Positions 29,368-38,422 are shown, counted from the stretch's first letter. The stretch is 64,000 nucleotides of DNA from Pollutimonas bauzanensis (GCF_900129885.1 NZ_FQXE01000005.1:147959-211958); one strand, 5' to 3'. Notes: a model not told the origin generated them from the sequence alone. Program-made: numbers and translations.

Positions 29368-29745
29368 TTATTTGTTGTAGCGCGTCTTGGCGTTCGCCAT
29401 GCACTGGTCCTTGGCGTCGCCCGACATGGCGTCGCATTTTTCTTTGGCTACCTTGTATTGCGCGTCCATCTTGTCTTTGTTGGCATCGTGGCGGCTCTCG
29501 GCGCTGTCTTTCGCCTGCTTGGCGTCCGCCTTCTGGCTGACCCGGTCTGCCTTGGCCTGTTTCTGGCATACATCCTTGTCATTGCCCTTCATGCTGTCGC
29601 AGCGCTTCATGTCGGCGTCGTATTTGGCGCTGATCTGGTCTTTGCTCATTACCGCGCCACCGCCGGCGGTCTGGGCCTGGACCGAGAACGCGGCCGCGCA
29701 GAAACTTAGCGCCAAGGCGCCGAATACCGGATTGAATTTTTTCAT
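29368..29745 (-). CDS. Secreted Lys/Asp-rich protein with duplicated CX10C module
   Basis: 125 residues with a Sec signal peptide (MKKFNPVFGALALSFCAAAF, cleavage after VQA). The mature part is charged and probably alpha-helical. Two copies of a module Y-x5-[RK]-C-D-x-M-x-G-x2-K-D-x-C-x3-AK are seen (around CDSMKGNDKDVC and CDAMSGDAKDQC). I recall many uncharacterised beta-proteobacterial proteins with this repeat, sometimes labelled TolA-like; no function is known. AGGAG lies six bases before ATG 29745, deciding the start. A sigma-54-like element lies about 78 bases upstream. Confidence 0.85.
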   Translation of the reverse strand: MKKFNPVFGALALSFCAAAFSVQAQTAGGGAVMSKDQISAKYDADMKRCDSMKGNDKDVCQKQAKADRVSQKADAKQAKDSAESRHDANKDKMDAQYKVAKEKCDAMSGDAKDQCMANAKTRYNK

Positions 29746-29822
29746 GGACATCTCCTGAATGATTTTGGGGCGCCGGCGAGCGCTTGCTGTCGCTTGCGCG
29801 CGCCGGCGTACCTTGGTGTCAT

Positions 29823-29838
29823 AGCAAACGCCATGCCC
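29823..29838 (-). promoter_or_regulatory. Sigma-54-like (-24/-12) element upstream of the Cys-repeat protein
   Basis: Minus-strand GGGCATGGCGTTTGCT: GG and GC are separated by exactly 10 bases and the -12 half is TTGCT; 12 of 14 positions match YTGGCACGR-N3-TTGCW counting the preceding T. The gene start lies about 78 bases downstream. Confidence 0.5.
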
Positions 29839-29848
29839 ATGGAGACAT

Positions 29849-29986
29849 TCAGCTTTCCCGCAGGGATCCGAAGCTGTCCAGGATGTCTTCCTGCAATGCC
29901 TGCCGGGCCGCGGCGGTGTCGCGGGCGACCAGCGCATCCGGGAATTGGCTGTCGGCGGTGTTCGCCCGCGCCGCTTCAGCCCGGCA
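29849..29986 (-). pseudogene. C-terminal remnant of a probable GntR-type (FCD domain) regulator
   Basis: Directly after the aminotransferase stop, the minus strand keeps a G/C-third-position-biased frame of about 40 codons, reading TADSQFPDALVARDT, AAARQALQEDILDSF and GSLRES before TGA at 29849. The composition and the pattern RD-x-AAARQAL-x-EDIL resemble the last helices of FCD-type GntR regulators. No start or N-terminal part exists, since the aminotransferase occupies the upstream sequence in another frame. Interpreted as what is left of a regulator gene after a deletion. The family call is from pattern memory only. Confidence 0.42.
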
Positions 29987-31343
29987 TGGAGGCGTGGACT
30001 TCATCGAGTGTTTTGCGAAAGAGCGCCACCATGTCCGCGACCTGATCGGGCGTGATGATCAATGGCGGGCAGAAGGCGATGGTGTCTTGAATGCCGCGCA
30101 CGATCAGGCCGTTTTCCTGGGCGCGCTCATAGATGGCGGCGCCGGTTGCGCCCAAGGGGTCGAAGGGCCGCCGGCTTTCCTTGTCGGCCACCAGTTCAAC
30201 GCCGGCGATCAGGCCCATGCCGCGCACCTCGCCCACCAGCGGGTGGCCGGCCAGTTCGAGCAGGGCGGCTTGCATGATGGCGCCGGTTGCGGCGGCGTTC
30301 TCCACCAGGCCGCGTTCGTCGATGATGTTCAGGTTTTCGATCGCCACGGCGGCCGCCACCGGGTGTCCGCTGGTCGTGTAGCCGTGGCCGAAAGTGCCCA
30401 AGGCGGCGCTGTGATCGGCGATGACCGCGGTTACTTCGGGGCTGAGCAGGACCGCGGCCAGGGGCTGGTAGGAAGAGGTGATCTGCTTGGACAGCACCAT
30501 GATGTCGGGTTCTATGCCGAAGGCTTCGGAGCCGAAGCGGGTGCCAAGCCGGCCGAAGCCGGTGATGACTTCGTCGGCAATGATCAGCAGATCGTATTTG
30601 CGGCACACGGCCTGGATTTTTGACCAATAAGTGCGCGGCGGGATGATGACGCCGCCCGCGCCCATGACGGGTTCGCCGATGAATGCGGCGACGGTTTCGG
30701 GGCCTTCTTCGAGAATGAGCGCTTCCAGGTCGGACGCCATGCGCGTGGCGAAATCCTCTTCGGTTTCGCCCGGCCGGCCCTGCCGGTAGAAATGGGGGCA
30801 GCTTGTATGCTTCATCTGCGGCAGGGGCAGATCGAAGTCGCGATGGTTCGCCGCCAGGCCGGTCAGGCTGGCTGAAGCGACCGTTACGCCGTGGTAGCCG
30901 CGCTGGCGGGCGATGATTTTTTTCTTCTGCGCGCGCCCCAGCGCATTGTTGTAGTACCACACCAGCTTGACCACGGTATCGTTGGCCTCGGAGCCGGAAT
31001 TGGTGAAAAACGCCCTGGACATGCGGCCTTGCGTGTACCCCACGAGTTTTTCGGCCAGCTCGATGGAAGGTGCGTGCGACTTGTGCGTGAAGGTATGGTA
31101 GTACGGCAGCTTGCGCATTTGCCTGGCGGCAGCCTCGCCCAGGCGCGGTTCGCCGAAGCCGACCGCCACGCTCCACAGGCCCGCCATGGCCTCCAGATAT
31201 TTGTTGCCCTGCTCGTCGTACACATAGATGCCTACGCCGCGCTCGATGATGCGCGGCCCGATTTTCTGGTGCGCGACGGCATTGGTGTAGGGATGCAAGT
31301 GGTAATTGATATCGCGGCTTTGGGCGGAAGAGAAGGCGGGCAT
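29976..31343 (-). CDS. Class III aminotransferase (omega-amino acid:pyruvate/aspartate aminotransferase family)
   Basis: PLP enzyme, 454 residues from ATG 31343, which has AGGAA a few bases upstream; an in-frame ATG at 31382 would add 13 residues. Class III signatures are FTNSGSEANDTVVKLVWYY, IGEPVMGAGGVIIPP, LLIIADEVITGFGRLG and the Schiff-base lysine (about Lys286) in LSKQITSSY. Such enzymes use omega-amino acids, taurine, putrescine or GABA with pyruvate; the substrate cannot be told. Divergent from ghrA, whose product reduces glyoxylate/hydroxypyruvate, suggesting an amino-group/2-oxoacid pathway. A regulator remnant lies immediately downstream. Confidence 0.9.
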   Translation of the reverse strand: MPAFSSAQSRDINYHLHPYTNAVAHQKIGPRIIERGVGIYVYDEQGNKYLEAMAGLWSVAVGFGEPRLGEAAARQMRKLPYYHTFTHKSHAPSIELAEKLVGYTQGRMSRAFFTNSGSEANDTVVKLVWYYNNALGRAQKKKIIARQRGYHGVTVASASLTGLAANHRDFDLPLPQMKHTSCPHFYRQGRPGETEEDFATRMASDLEALILEEGPETVAAFIGEPVMGAGGVIIPPRTYWSKIQAVCRKYDLLIIADEVITGFGRLGTRFGSEAFGIEPDIMVLSKQITSSYQPLAAVLLSPEVTAVIADHSAALGTFGHGYTTSGHPVAAAVAIENLNIIDERGLVENAAATGAIMQAALLELAGHPLVGEVRGMGLIAGVELVADKESRRPFDPLGATGAAIYERAQENGLIVRGIQDTIAFCPPLIITPDQVADMVALFRKTLDEVHASMPG

Positions 31344-31421
31344 GGGCGTTCCTGGCAAAGAGTGGAGATTTTCATATACCATACATCAAAGACAGCCTCC
31401 CACTTTTTTATCGGCCCGCCC

Positions 31422-32354
31422 GTGAAGATTCTTTTCGCCTCCGCCCATGATTCCGACCCGCAGTCCTGGATCGCGCCCTTGCAAGCCCTGGTTCCGCAAG
31501 CCGAGATCCACAACTGGGTGGATGCCGGCCCGTCCATCGGCGCGCAACTGGCCGTGGTATGGAACCCGCCCGCGGACATATTCCTGCGCGAAACGGATTT
31601 GCGCGCGGTCTTTAATCTGGGCGCGGGGGTCGATGCCTTGTTCAAGCTGCCGGGCTTTACGGAGGCCTTGCGGGTGGTGCGCCTGGAGGACGCCGGCATG
31701 GCCGTGCAAATGGCCGAATATGCCGCGTACGCGCTGCTGCGCGCATCGCGCCGGTTCGGCGACTATGAAAGCCAGCAGGAAAAGCGTCTGTGGAAACCCT
31801 TGCCGGATATCCAAAGAAAGGACTGGCCTGTAGGGGTGATGGGCATGGGCGTGATGGGCGCCCGTGTCGCGCAGACTCTGGCGGGGCTGGATTATCCCGT
31901 GGCGGGATGGTCGCGCAGCGGCAAGGATTTGCCCGGCGTGGAAAAATTCGCCGGCCGGGGGCAACTGCCGTCATTCCTGGCCCGCAGCAGGGTATTGATC
32001 AATACCCTGCCGCTCACCGATGAGACCCGCGGCATCCTGTGCCGCGATACCTTGCAGCAGTTGCTGCCTGGCGCGCATGTGGTCAACGTCGGGCGCGGCG
32101 AGCATCTGGTGGAAGCCGACCTGCTGGCGCTGCTTGAATCCGGCCGGCTGGAAGGCGCGACGCTGGATGTTTTCTGCCAGGAGCCTTTGCCGCAAGAGCA
32201 TCCCTTCTGGCAGCACCCGCGCGTCACGATAACCCCGCATGTCGCGGCGGCCAGCCTGCGCGAAGCATCCATTGCGCAGGTGGCCGGCAACATCAACCGC
32301 TACCTGCGCGGCGAGCCGCTGAGCGGGGTCGTGGCGCGCGGGCGCGGTTATTGA
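31422..32354 (+). CDS. ghrA: Glyoxylate/hydroxypyruvate reductase A
   Basis: NADPH-dependent reductase of glyoxylate and hydroxypyruvate, 310 residues starting with GTG (VKILFASAHDSDPQSWIAPL). It tracks E. coli GhrA (312) along its length: LVWNPP-like region, VFNLGAGVDALF, RLEDAGMAVQMAEYA, GMGVMGARVAQTL, GWSRSGKDLPGVEKFAGR, the arginine in VGRGEHLVEADLL, DVFCQEPLP and WQHPRVTITPHVAAAS with the catalytic histidine. Ends VVARGRGY, again as in GhrA. Convergent with a small secreted-protein gene four bases away. Confidence 0.93.
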   Translation: MKILFASAHDSDPQSWIAPLQALVPQAEIHNWVDAGPSIGAQLAVVWNPPADIFLRETDLRAVFNLGAGVDALFKLPGFTEALRVVRLEDAGMAVQMAEYAAYALLRASRRFGDYESQQEKRLWKPLPDIQRKDWPVGVMGMGVMGARVAQTLAGLDYPVAGWSRSGKDLPGVEKFAGRGQLPSFLARSRVLINTLPLTDETRGILCRDTLQQLLPGAHVVNVGRGEHLVEADLLALLESGRLEGATLDVFCQEPLPQEHPFWQHPRVTITPHVAAASLREASIAQVAGNINRYLRGEPLSGVVARGRGY

Positions 32355-32358
32355 CTCC

Positions 32359-32544
32359 TTATTTTTGCGTTTTTACCGTTGGCGCGGCAGCCGGCTTCTT
32401 GGCGCCCGCCTTGTCTGACTTCTTATGGTGCGTGGTTTTGGTGGCCGCGGCGCTGCCTGCGGCGAAAGCCGCCGGGGCAAGGGCTACGCCCAGGCACAAT
32501 ACTGACGAAGATAATGCAAGCGCAATGCGTGATGGTTTGCTCAT
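32359..32544 (-). CDS. Small secreted Lys/Ala-rich protein
   Basis: 61 residues: a Sec signal peptide (MSKPSRIALALSSSVLCLGV, cleavage near AFA) and a short basic tail containing THHKKSDKAGAKKPAAAPT. No domain recognised. GGGAG nine bases before ATG 32544 supports the start. Comparable short Lys-rich exported peptides are common in Burkholderiales and lack known function. The stop lies four bases from the ghrA stop on the opposite strand. Confidence 0.65.
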   Translation of the reverse strand: MSKPSRIALALSSSVLCLGVALAPAAFAAGSAAATKTTHHKKSDKAGAKKPAAAPTVKTQK

Positions 32545-32932
32545 GTCAAAAGACTCCCAGAACAGTTCTCCAGAGGCCTGTGCGCCTGGAGGGCAGAGCG
32601 GCACAAATACCGGACTCTGGCTATAAGAGCGGCGCGGGCCGGCTTGGTTCTGCGCCCGGCGCCCCGGCCCCAGGGCCAAATGCAATCGTCCGTAACATGA
32701 CAGGCGGTTGAAACCAGCAACGACGCGGTTTTCCCGGCCTCGCGGTCCGAAGGCGGATGCCAAGCGTCACAACCCTGAAGAAAGGTTGAATGAACAGGCA
32801 CAGGCGGCCGCGCCGCGCCTGGCCGTGGGCACGCGGCTTGCTGTCAGCTGGAACGCCGGCGGGCGGCGCGGCCATCCGGCGCGCGACAGGGCGCCCGCCC
32901 CGTTCAAAAACGATTTAATTGGGGAGTCATTC
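32545..32932. other. 388-base non-coding spacer
   Basis: Divergent intergenic region between the 61-residue secreted protein (minus) and the four-TM membrane protein (plus). No open frame with a coding look was found. It holds the -24/-12-like element at 32827-32842 for the rightward gene. No convincing promoter for the leftward gene was recognised, and no RNA gene or repeat. Confidence 0.6.
32827..32842 (+). promoter_or_regulatory. Sigma-54-like (-24/-12) element upstream of the membrane protein gene
   Basis: GGGCACGCGGCTTGCT keeps GG-N10-GC spacing and matches 12 of 14 positions of YTGGCACGR-N3-TTGCW (with the preceding T). It predicts a start near 32854 and an 80-base leader for the gene at 32933. 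Confidence 0.5.
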
Positions 32933-33862
32933 ATGCAAGAAGAACAAATCATAGGGCTGGCGTCGTACGAGTCGGGCGGATCTCCGGATCCCGACATGAA
33001 TACTTCCGGCACTTCGTGGGCGGCGATCTTCGCAGGAGCGGCCGCGGCCGCGGCGCTCTCTCTCATTTTGCTGATACTCGGGGTGGGCCTGGGGCTGTCG
33101 GCCGTCTCGCCATGGTCCTCCAGCGGCGCCAGCGCCGCCGCCATCGGCATCTCGACGATAGTCTGGCTGGCCTTCACGCAAATCATCGCCTCCGCCATGG
33201 GCGGATACCTGGCCGGACGGCTGCGGGTCAAATGGGCCGATGTGAATCGCGATGAAGTCTATTTCCGCGACACCGCCCACGGCATGCTCAGCTGGGCTGT
33301 CGCCACCCTGGTCACCGCGGCTTTTCTGGGGTCCGCGCTGACCGGGATAATCGGCGGCGGGGCGAAGATGGCGGGCAGCGCGGCCGCGGGCGCGGCGACG
33401 GCCGCAACGGCAGGCATGGCCAGCGCCGCGGGCGACGGGCAGGCCGCCGAGGGCCAGCTGGATTATTTCATCGATACGCTGTTTCGCTCCGATGCCGCGC
33501 CCGGCGGGGAAGAGGGCGACGCCCGCGGCGAAGCCGCGACGATTTTCCTCAGCAGCTTGCGCAGCGGCAGCCTTGAGCCTGAAGACAAGACCTATTTAAG
33601 CAAGCTGGTGGCGCAGCGCAGCGGCCTGAGCCAGGCCGAGGCGGAGCAACGCGTCACCGATGTGTTCGGGAAAACCGCCAAAACCATGCAGGACCTCCAG
33701 GCATCGGCCAGGGAAGCGGCCGATGCGGCCCGCAAGGCCGCCGCGCAGACCGCCTTGTGGACCTTCGTGGCGCTGCTGTGCGGCGCCTTTTTCGCCAGCC
33801 TCGCCGCCGTCTACGGAGGCCGTCAGCGCGATGTGGTGGGGGCTGCCGGCGACAGCTGGTAA
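32933..33862 (+). CDS. Four-TM membrane protein with large soluble loop (PhnA-like annotation class)
   Basis: 309 residues. Three membrane helices in the N-terminal half (about 28-60, 65-92 and 118-145; SWAAIFAGAAAAAALSLILL, IGISTIVWLAFTQIIASAMG, MLSWAVATLVTAAFLG), an Ala/Gly-rich linker, a soluble Asp/Glu/Arg-rich segment (about 180-270) and a final helix (TALWTFVALLCGAFFASLAA). I recall similar proteins annotated as PhnA-like, without a known function. GGGGAG precedes ATG 32933; the longer open frame upstream is not coding-like. Followed by a palindromic hairpin and a 23-residue membrane peptide. Confidence 0.8.
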   Translation: MQEEQIIGLASYESGGSPDPDMNTSGTSWAAIFAGAAAAAALSLILLILGVGLGLSAVSPWSSSGASAAAIGISTIVWLAFTQIIASAMGGYLAGRLRVKWADVNRDEVYFRDTAHGMLSWAVATLVTAAFLGSALTGIIGGGAKMAGSAAAGAATAATAGMASAAGDGQAAEGQLDYFIDTLFRSDAAPGGEEGDARGEAATIFLSSLRSGSLEPEDKTYLSKLVAQRSGLSQAEAEQRVTDVFGKTAKTMQDLQASAREAADAARKAAAQTALWTFVALLCGAFFASLAAVYGGRQRDVVGAAGDSW

Positions 33863-33881
33863 TCGATTTTGAGCACGAGCA

Positions 33882-33901
33882 CCGCCGGCGCGCGCCGGCG
33901 G
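33882..33901. other. 20-bp perfect GC palindrome (hairpin) between membrane protein genes
   Basis: CCGCCGGCGCGCGCCGGCGG is a perfect inverted repeat with no T-tract on either side. It lies 20 bases after the membrane-protein stop and 28 bases before the small peptide start. It may stabilise or pause the transcript rather than end it. Confidence 0.5.
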
Positions 33902-33928
33902 CCAATCACAAGAAAACAGGAGGTGGAT

Positions 33929-34000
33929 ATGCGTTCATTACTTTTATTTTTCCTCGGAGTGCCCATTCCCATCATTATTCTGATTGCCTTGTTGCACTAG
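33929..34000 (+). CDS. 23-residue single-pass membrane peptide
   Basis: Short frame encoding MRSLLLFFLGVPIPIIILIA followed by LLH and TAG. AGGAGG at 33918-33923 with a five-base spacer is the best ribosome site in the neighbourhood, which argues for translation. The whole peptide is one hydrophobic helix with a central VPIPI kink. I recall similar tiny sequences in other Proteobacteria, but know of no function. It sits between two envelope-protein genes on the same strand. Confidence 0.7.
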   Translation: MRSLLLFFLGVPIPIIILIALLH

Positions 34001-34077
34001 GGGATAGGGGCCGGCCGGGCCGTCACTGCCCGCCGCGCTCTGACCGATTTACTTGAATGTTGTCTCAGGAGAAGACT

Positions 34078-34656
34078 ATGCAAAAACGCGAATTTCTGGC
34101 CAGATCGGCCATGTCGCTGGGGGCCGCGATGCTGCTGCTGTCAGGCTGCAGCACGACGCCGCTGTCGAGCAGCCCCAAGGGCGCCGACAAGAAGCGGGAA
34201 ATAGACGATAGCGTGAATGCCACGCTGGACAGGCTTTACAGCACGGTCTCCGGCTCGCACGAGCTGGTCAACAAAGCGCGCGGCGTATTGGTCTTCCCGT
34301 CCGTCCTGGCCGCCGGTTTCGTCGTCGGCGGCGAATATGGCGAAGGGGCCTTGCGCGTCAACGGCAAGACCGTCGATTATTACAGCACGGTCACGGGGTC
34401 CTTCGGGCTGCAGATCGGGGCGCAGTCCAAGGCCATCATCTTCCTGTTCATGACCCAGCAAGCGCTCGACAAATTCACCAGCAGCAAAGGATGGACCGCC
34501 GGCGTCGATGCCTCGGTGGCCCTCATCAAGGTGGGCGCCAATGGAATGGTGGACCTGAACACCGCCACCAAGCCGGTGAGCGTCATCGTCATGACCAACC
34601 AGGGCCTGATGGCGAACCTGAATGTGGAGGGCTCCAAGATCACCAAGCTGCAGTAG
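34078..34656 (+). CDS. SYLF-domain (Ysc84-like) lipoprotein
   Basis: 192 residues. A lipoprotein signal peptide ends in LLLSGC with Cys24 as the lipidated residue. The SYLF domain (about 50-192) shows the segments LVNKARGVLVFPSVLAAGFVV, GGEYGEGALRVNG, YYSTVTGSFGLQIGAQSKAI and VMTNQGLMANLNVEGSKITK. The eukaryotic relative Ysc84 binds lipids/actin; bacterial versions are envelope proteins of unknown function, often grouped with stress genes. CAGGAGAAG precedes ATG 34078. Confidence 0.88.
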   Translation: MQKREFLARSAMSLGAAMLLLSGCSTTPLSSSPKGADKKREIDDSVNATLDRLYSTVSGSHELVNKARGVLVFPSVLAAGFVVGGEYGEGALRVNGKTVDYYSTVTGSFGLQIGAQSKAIIFLFMTQQALDKFTSSKGWTAGVDASVALIKVGANGMVDLNTATKPVSVIVMTNQGLMANLNVEGSKITKLQ

Positions 34657-34846
34657 CGGCGTTCCCGGGCGGCATAGGGCGGCCGGGAATGATTATCAAT
34701 GCCGACCTGGGCAATTATTGACGAGAATCATGTTTTGCTCGGCGGGCGCCGGCATGCTTGATGGCTGGAAGGTTTATATTGACCCGTAGCTATGAAAGGG
34801 GGGCAAGTCATTGCCGTTGTCAATGTAAATCCAGGGTCAAGTTCCC

Positions 34847-36013
34847 GTGAAAAATGTTATACCCGAAAAGCCGGAATCCGATTGGGATCCCAGGGCAGGC
34901 GCCGCGCTCGAGGACCAGATCGCCGTTTACGACCAGATGCGCCGCAAATGTCCGGTCGCTCACAGCGAATACCTGGGCTGGTCGCTGTTTCGCCACGCCG
35001 ACGTGATGCAGGTGCTGCAGGACCCGGCTACATTCAGCAGCGCCGTATCCAGCCATCTCTCGGTGCCCAATGGCATGGATCCGCCTCTGCATGCCGAGTA
35101 CCGCCGCATCATCGATGCCTATTTCACCCCGGAACGCATGCAGGCCTTTGCGCCGCTATGCCGGCGGATCGCCGTGGACCTGGTGGACGCGCTGCCGCGC
35201 GGAGGCGAGGTCGAACTGATGGCCGACTTTGCGCAAGCCTTTGCGCTTGAAATGCAGAGCGCCTATCTCGGCTGGCCCAAGGCGCTGCATGAACCGCTGC
35301 GTCTCTGGATAAAGAAGAATCACCGCGCCACGCTGGAACGCGACAGGGAGGCGATGGCCGCCATAGCCTTCGAATTCGACGGCTATATCAGGGAAATGCT
35401 GGCGATGCGCCGCGGGGCCGGCGCGCAGGCGCCGGCCGATATCACCACCGGCCTGCTGGCTGAAAAGGCGGCGGGCAGGGCGCTCGGCGATGACGAAATC
35501 GTGAGCATCCTGCGCAACTGGACCGTGGGTGAGCTGAGCACCATGGCCTCCTGCGTGGGCATAGTCGCCCACAGCCTGGCCGCCGACCCGCAACTGCAGC
35601 GGCGCTTGCGCGAGCAGCCAGCGCTGCTGCCGGCGGCCATCGATGAAATATTGCGCAGGCGGGCGCCGCTCATCGCCAACCGCCGGGTGAGCACCAGGCC
35701 GGTGACCATCGGCGGGCGCGAACTCGCGGCGGGCGAGCGCATCTCCATTATCTGGGCATCGGCCAATCGCGATGAAACGATTTTCGGCGACCCGGACGAA
35801 GTCCGGCTGGACCGCGATCCCGCGCAGAACCTGCTCTACGGGGCCGGGATACATGCCTGTCCGGGCGCGCCGCTGGCGCGCCTGGAATTGCGCACCATCA
35901 TCGAAGAACTGCTCGGGAAATCCGCCAATATCGCCCTGCTGCCTGGAAAACCGCCGGTCAACGCCGTTTATCCGGCCGGCGGCTATTCAGTCCTGCCCTT
36001 GCGCATCGATTGA
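34847..36013 (+). CDS. Cytochrome P450 with atypical I-helix
   Basis: Heme monooxygenase family, 388 residues, starting with GTG. The heme-binding loop [17 protein letters not shown] carries the axial Cys338; the K-helix ExxR is Glu267-Arg270 (DEILRRR). The I-helix oxygen-activation motif, normally AGxET, reads VGELST (227-232): the conserved acid is Leu and the first Thr is Ser, so oxygen activation may be altered. No ferredoxin or reductase gene is adjacent, so redox partners must come from elsewhere. Its 3' end overlaps the convergent phosphoketolase gene by 27 bases. Substrate unknown. Confidence 0.88.
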   Translation: MKNVIPEKPESDWDPRAGAALEDQIAVYDQMRRKCPVAHSEYLGWSLFRHADVMQVLQDPATFSSAVSSHLSVPNGMDPPLHAEYRRIIDAYFTPERMQAFAPLCRRIAVDLVDALPRGGEVELMADFAQAFALEMQSAYLGWPKALHEPLRLWIKKNHRATLERDREAMAAIAFEFDGYIREMLAMRRGAGAQAPADITTGLLAEKAAGRALGDDEIVSILRNWTVGELSTMASCVGIVAHSLAADPQLQRRLREQPALLPAAIDEILRRRAPLIANRRVSTRPVTIGGRELAAGERISIIWASANRDETIFGDPDEVRLDRDPAQNLLYGAGIHACPGAPLARLELRTIIEELLGKSANIALLPGKPPVNAVYPAGGYSVLPLRID

Positions 36014-38422
36014 ACCGGGGAATTGCGGCCATTGCCAGTCGCGGATTTCGGGCCTGTCCATGCCTTCGCTGTAGGCATAGGCGACGCTTTCTATGATTTG
36101 CCGCTTGAGCCATTCCTTGAGGTGCGCCGCGCTATCCTGGAGCCTGGGAACGCGGTTGATGACGTCGATCGCCAGGTTGTAGCGGTCGACCTGGTTCTGG
36201 ATCGCCAGTTCCAGCGGGGTGTCGATATTGCCTTTTTCCTTATAGCCGCGCACATGGATGTTGCTGTGATTGGTCCTGCGGTAGGTGAACTTGTGGATCA
36301 GCCAGGGATAGCCGTGGAAATTGAAAATGACCGGCTTGTCTTTGGTGAAGAGCGAGTCGAAATCGGCATCCGACAAGCCGTGCGGATGCTCGGTGTCGGG
36401 CTGGAGCCGGTACAGGTCGACCACATTGACGTAGCGGATCTTCAAATCTGGAAGATGCTCGCGCAGAATCGCCACCGCCGCCAGCGCCTCCTGCGTCAGG
36501 ATGTCGCCGGCGCTCGCCATGACGACGTCCGGCTCGCATCCCGCATCGTTGCCGACCCAGGGCCAGATGCCTATGCCCTTGGCGCAATGGACGATGGCGT
36601 CCTGCATGTCCAGGTAGGCGAGATGGGGCTGCTTGTCGGCCACGATCACATTCACATAGTCGGTGCTGCGCAGGCAGTGGTCCGCGACGCTGAGCAGGCA
36701 GTTCGCGTCCGGCGGCAGGTAGATGCGGGTGATTTCCGCGCTTTTGTTGCTGACCAGGTCGAGGAAACCGGGGTCCTGGTGGGTAAAGCCATTGTGGTCC
36801 TGGCGCCATACGACCGACGAAATCAGGATGTTGAGCGATGACACCGGAAGGCGCCAACGGGTCTCCAGCTTGGATTTCTCCAGCCATTTGGCATGCTGGT
36901 TGTACATGGAGTCGATGATGTGGACAAACGCCTCGTAGGTATTGAACAGGCCGTGGCGGCCCGTCAGGATATAGCCTTCCAGCCATCCCTCGAGCGTATG
37001 TTCGCTGAGCATTTCCATGACCCGGCCGTCCGGGGCGATCTGCGTGCCGTCGGCGTCCTCCGGCTTGATGCGCGCCAGCCAGGTCTTGGGACTGGCGCGA
37101 TACACATCCTGCAGCCGGTTCGAGGCGTTCTCGTCGGGACTGAACAGGCGGAAGTTCTGCATGTTCTGCCGCATGACGTCGCACAGGTATCGGCCCAGCG
37201 TTTCGGTCGGCGACGCCTTTGTGGTCGCGGGGCTGTCCACCGGCACCGCGTACCGGCGGAAGTCAGGCAGATCCAGCGGCTTACGCAGCCGGCCGCCGTT
37301 GGCATGCGGGTTGGCGCTCATGCGCCGCTCGCCGCCAGGGGCGAGCTCGCGCAGTTCGGCCAGCAGCGTGCCGCGCCGGTCGAAGAGTTCCTCGGGCCGG
37401 TAGCTGCGCAGCCACTGCTCGACGACCCGCAGATGTTCGGGATTGGTTTGCGCATCGCTCACCGGCACCTGATGGGAACGCCAGAAATCCTCCACCTTGT
37501 GTCCATCGACCTGCTTGGGCCCGGTCCATCCCTTGGGCGATCGCAGAATGATCATCGGCCAGCGCGGCCGGCCCGGTTCGCCCGTGTTGCGCGCCTCCCG
37601 CTGGATCGCGCGGATGTCGCGCAAGCAGGATTCCAGCGCCGCGGCCATCTGCTCATGCATCAATGGCGGGTCGTCGCCTTCGACCACATAAGGCGTCCAG
37701 CCGTATCCCTTGAACAGGTATTCGAGCTCTTCGGGCTCTATGCGCGCCAGCAGCGTGGGGTTGGCGATCTTGTAGCCGTTCAAGTGCAGGATGGGCAGCA
37801 CCGCGCCGTCGCGTATCGGGTTCAGGAATTTGTTGGAATGCCATGATGTCGCCAGCGGGCCCGTTTCGGCTTCGCCGTCGCCGACGACCACGCTGACTAT
37901 CAATCCGGGGTTGTCGAATGCGGCTCCGAAGGCATGCGATACGCTATAGCCCAGTTCGCCGCCTTCGTGTATGGAGCCGGGCACTTCGGGCGTGCAGTGG
38001 CTCCCGAGCTGGCCGGGGAAGGAGAAAGCCCGGAAGAGCCCGAGCATGCCGGTTTCATCCTGGCTTTTTTCCGGATAGATTTCCGAGTAGCCGCCCTCCA
38101 GGTAGCAATTCGAGATCACCGCCGGCGCGCCATGCCCCGGCCCGGAAATATAGATCATGTCCAGGTCGTATTTGCGGATGACGCGATTCAAATGCACCCA
38201 CGTGAATGTCTGGCCCGGATCGGACCCCCAGTGGCCAAGCAGCCGGTTCTTGATGTGTTCGGGACGCAGGGGCTCTTTGAGCAGGGGATTGTCGCGCAGG
38301 TATATCATTCCGGCGCAAAGATAATTGCAGGCGCGCCAGTACGCGTCCATCCTGCGCAGTTCTTCGGGGTCCAGCACCGCCGCGGCGGCGGGCTGACGTT
38401 GGTCGTCTTGTGCGATAGTCAT
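35987..38422 (-). CDS. xfp: Xylulose-5-phosphate/fructose-6-phosphate phosphoketolase
   Basis: TPP-dependent enzyme splitting xylulose 5-P (or fructose 6-P) to acetyl phosphate plus glyceraldehyde 3-P (or erythrose 4-P). 811 residues, normal length. Signatures: [80 protein letters not shown] and [17 protein letters not shown]. The start at 38422 is preceded by GGGAG. A -24/-12-like element lies 45-60 bases upstream. With zwf, gnd and pgi in the same region it can form a phosphoketolase shunt yielding acetyl phosphate. Confidence 0.95.
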   Translation of the reverse strand: MTIAQDDQRQPAAAAVLDPEELRRMDAYWRACNYLCAGMIYLRDNPLLKEPLRPEHIKNRLLGHWGSDPGQTFTWVHLNRVIRKYDLDMIYISGPGHGAPAVISNCYLEGGYSEIYPEKSQDETGMLGLFRAFSFPGQLGSHCTPEVPGSIHEGGELGYSVSHAFGAAFDNPGLIVSVVVGDGEAETGPLATSWHSNKFLNPIRDGAVLPILHLNGYKIANPTLLARIEPEELEYLFKGYGWTPYVVEGDDPPLMHEQMAAALESCLRDIRAIQREARNTGEPGRPRWPMIILRSPKGWTGPKQVDGHKVEDFWRSHQVPVSDAQTNPEHLRVVEQWLRSYRPEELFDRRGTLLAELRELAPGGERRMSANPHANGGRLRKPLDLPDFRRYAVPVDSPATTKASPTETLGRYLCDVMRQNMQNFRLFSPDENASNRLQDVYRASPKTWLARIKPEDADGTQIAPDGRVMEMLSEHTLEGWLEGYILTGRHGLFNTYEAFVHIIDSMYNQHAKWLEKSKLETRWRLPVSSLNILISSVVWRQDHNGFTHQDPGFLDLVSNKSAEITRIYLPPDANCLLSVADHCLRSTDYVNVIVADKQPHLAYLDMQDAIVHCAKGIGIWPWVGNDAGCEPDVVMASAGDILTQEALAAVAILREHLPDLKIRYVNVVDLYRLQPDTEHPHGLSDADFDSLFTKDKPVIFNFHGYPWLIHKFTYRRTNHSNIHVRGYKEKGNIDTPLELAIQNQVDRYNLAIDVINRVPRLQDSAAHLKEWLKRQIIESVAYAYSEGMDRPEIRDWQWPQFPGSIDAQGQD

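Noticed and set aside
31365-31400. TATACCATACA between the aminotransferase and ghrA as a GntR operator
   Set aside because: It lacks convincing two-fold symmetry, and the only regulator evidence nearby is a gene fragment.
34688-34705. AATGATTATCAATG, a Fur-like sequence upstream of the P450 gene
   Set aside because: Only one half-site fits the Fur pattern, and no iron gene is near.
34718-34731. TTGAC-GAGA-ATCAT, an FNR-like sequence upstream of the P450 gene
   Set aside because: Two mismatches in the ten key positions and no promoter spacing to support it; kept out of the feature list.
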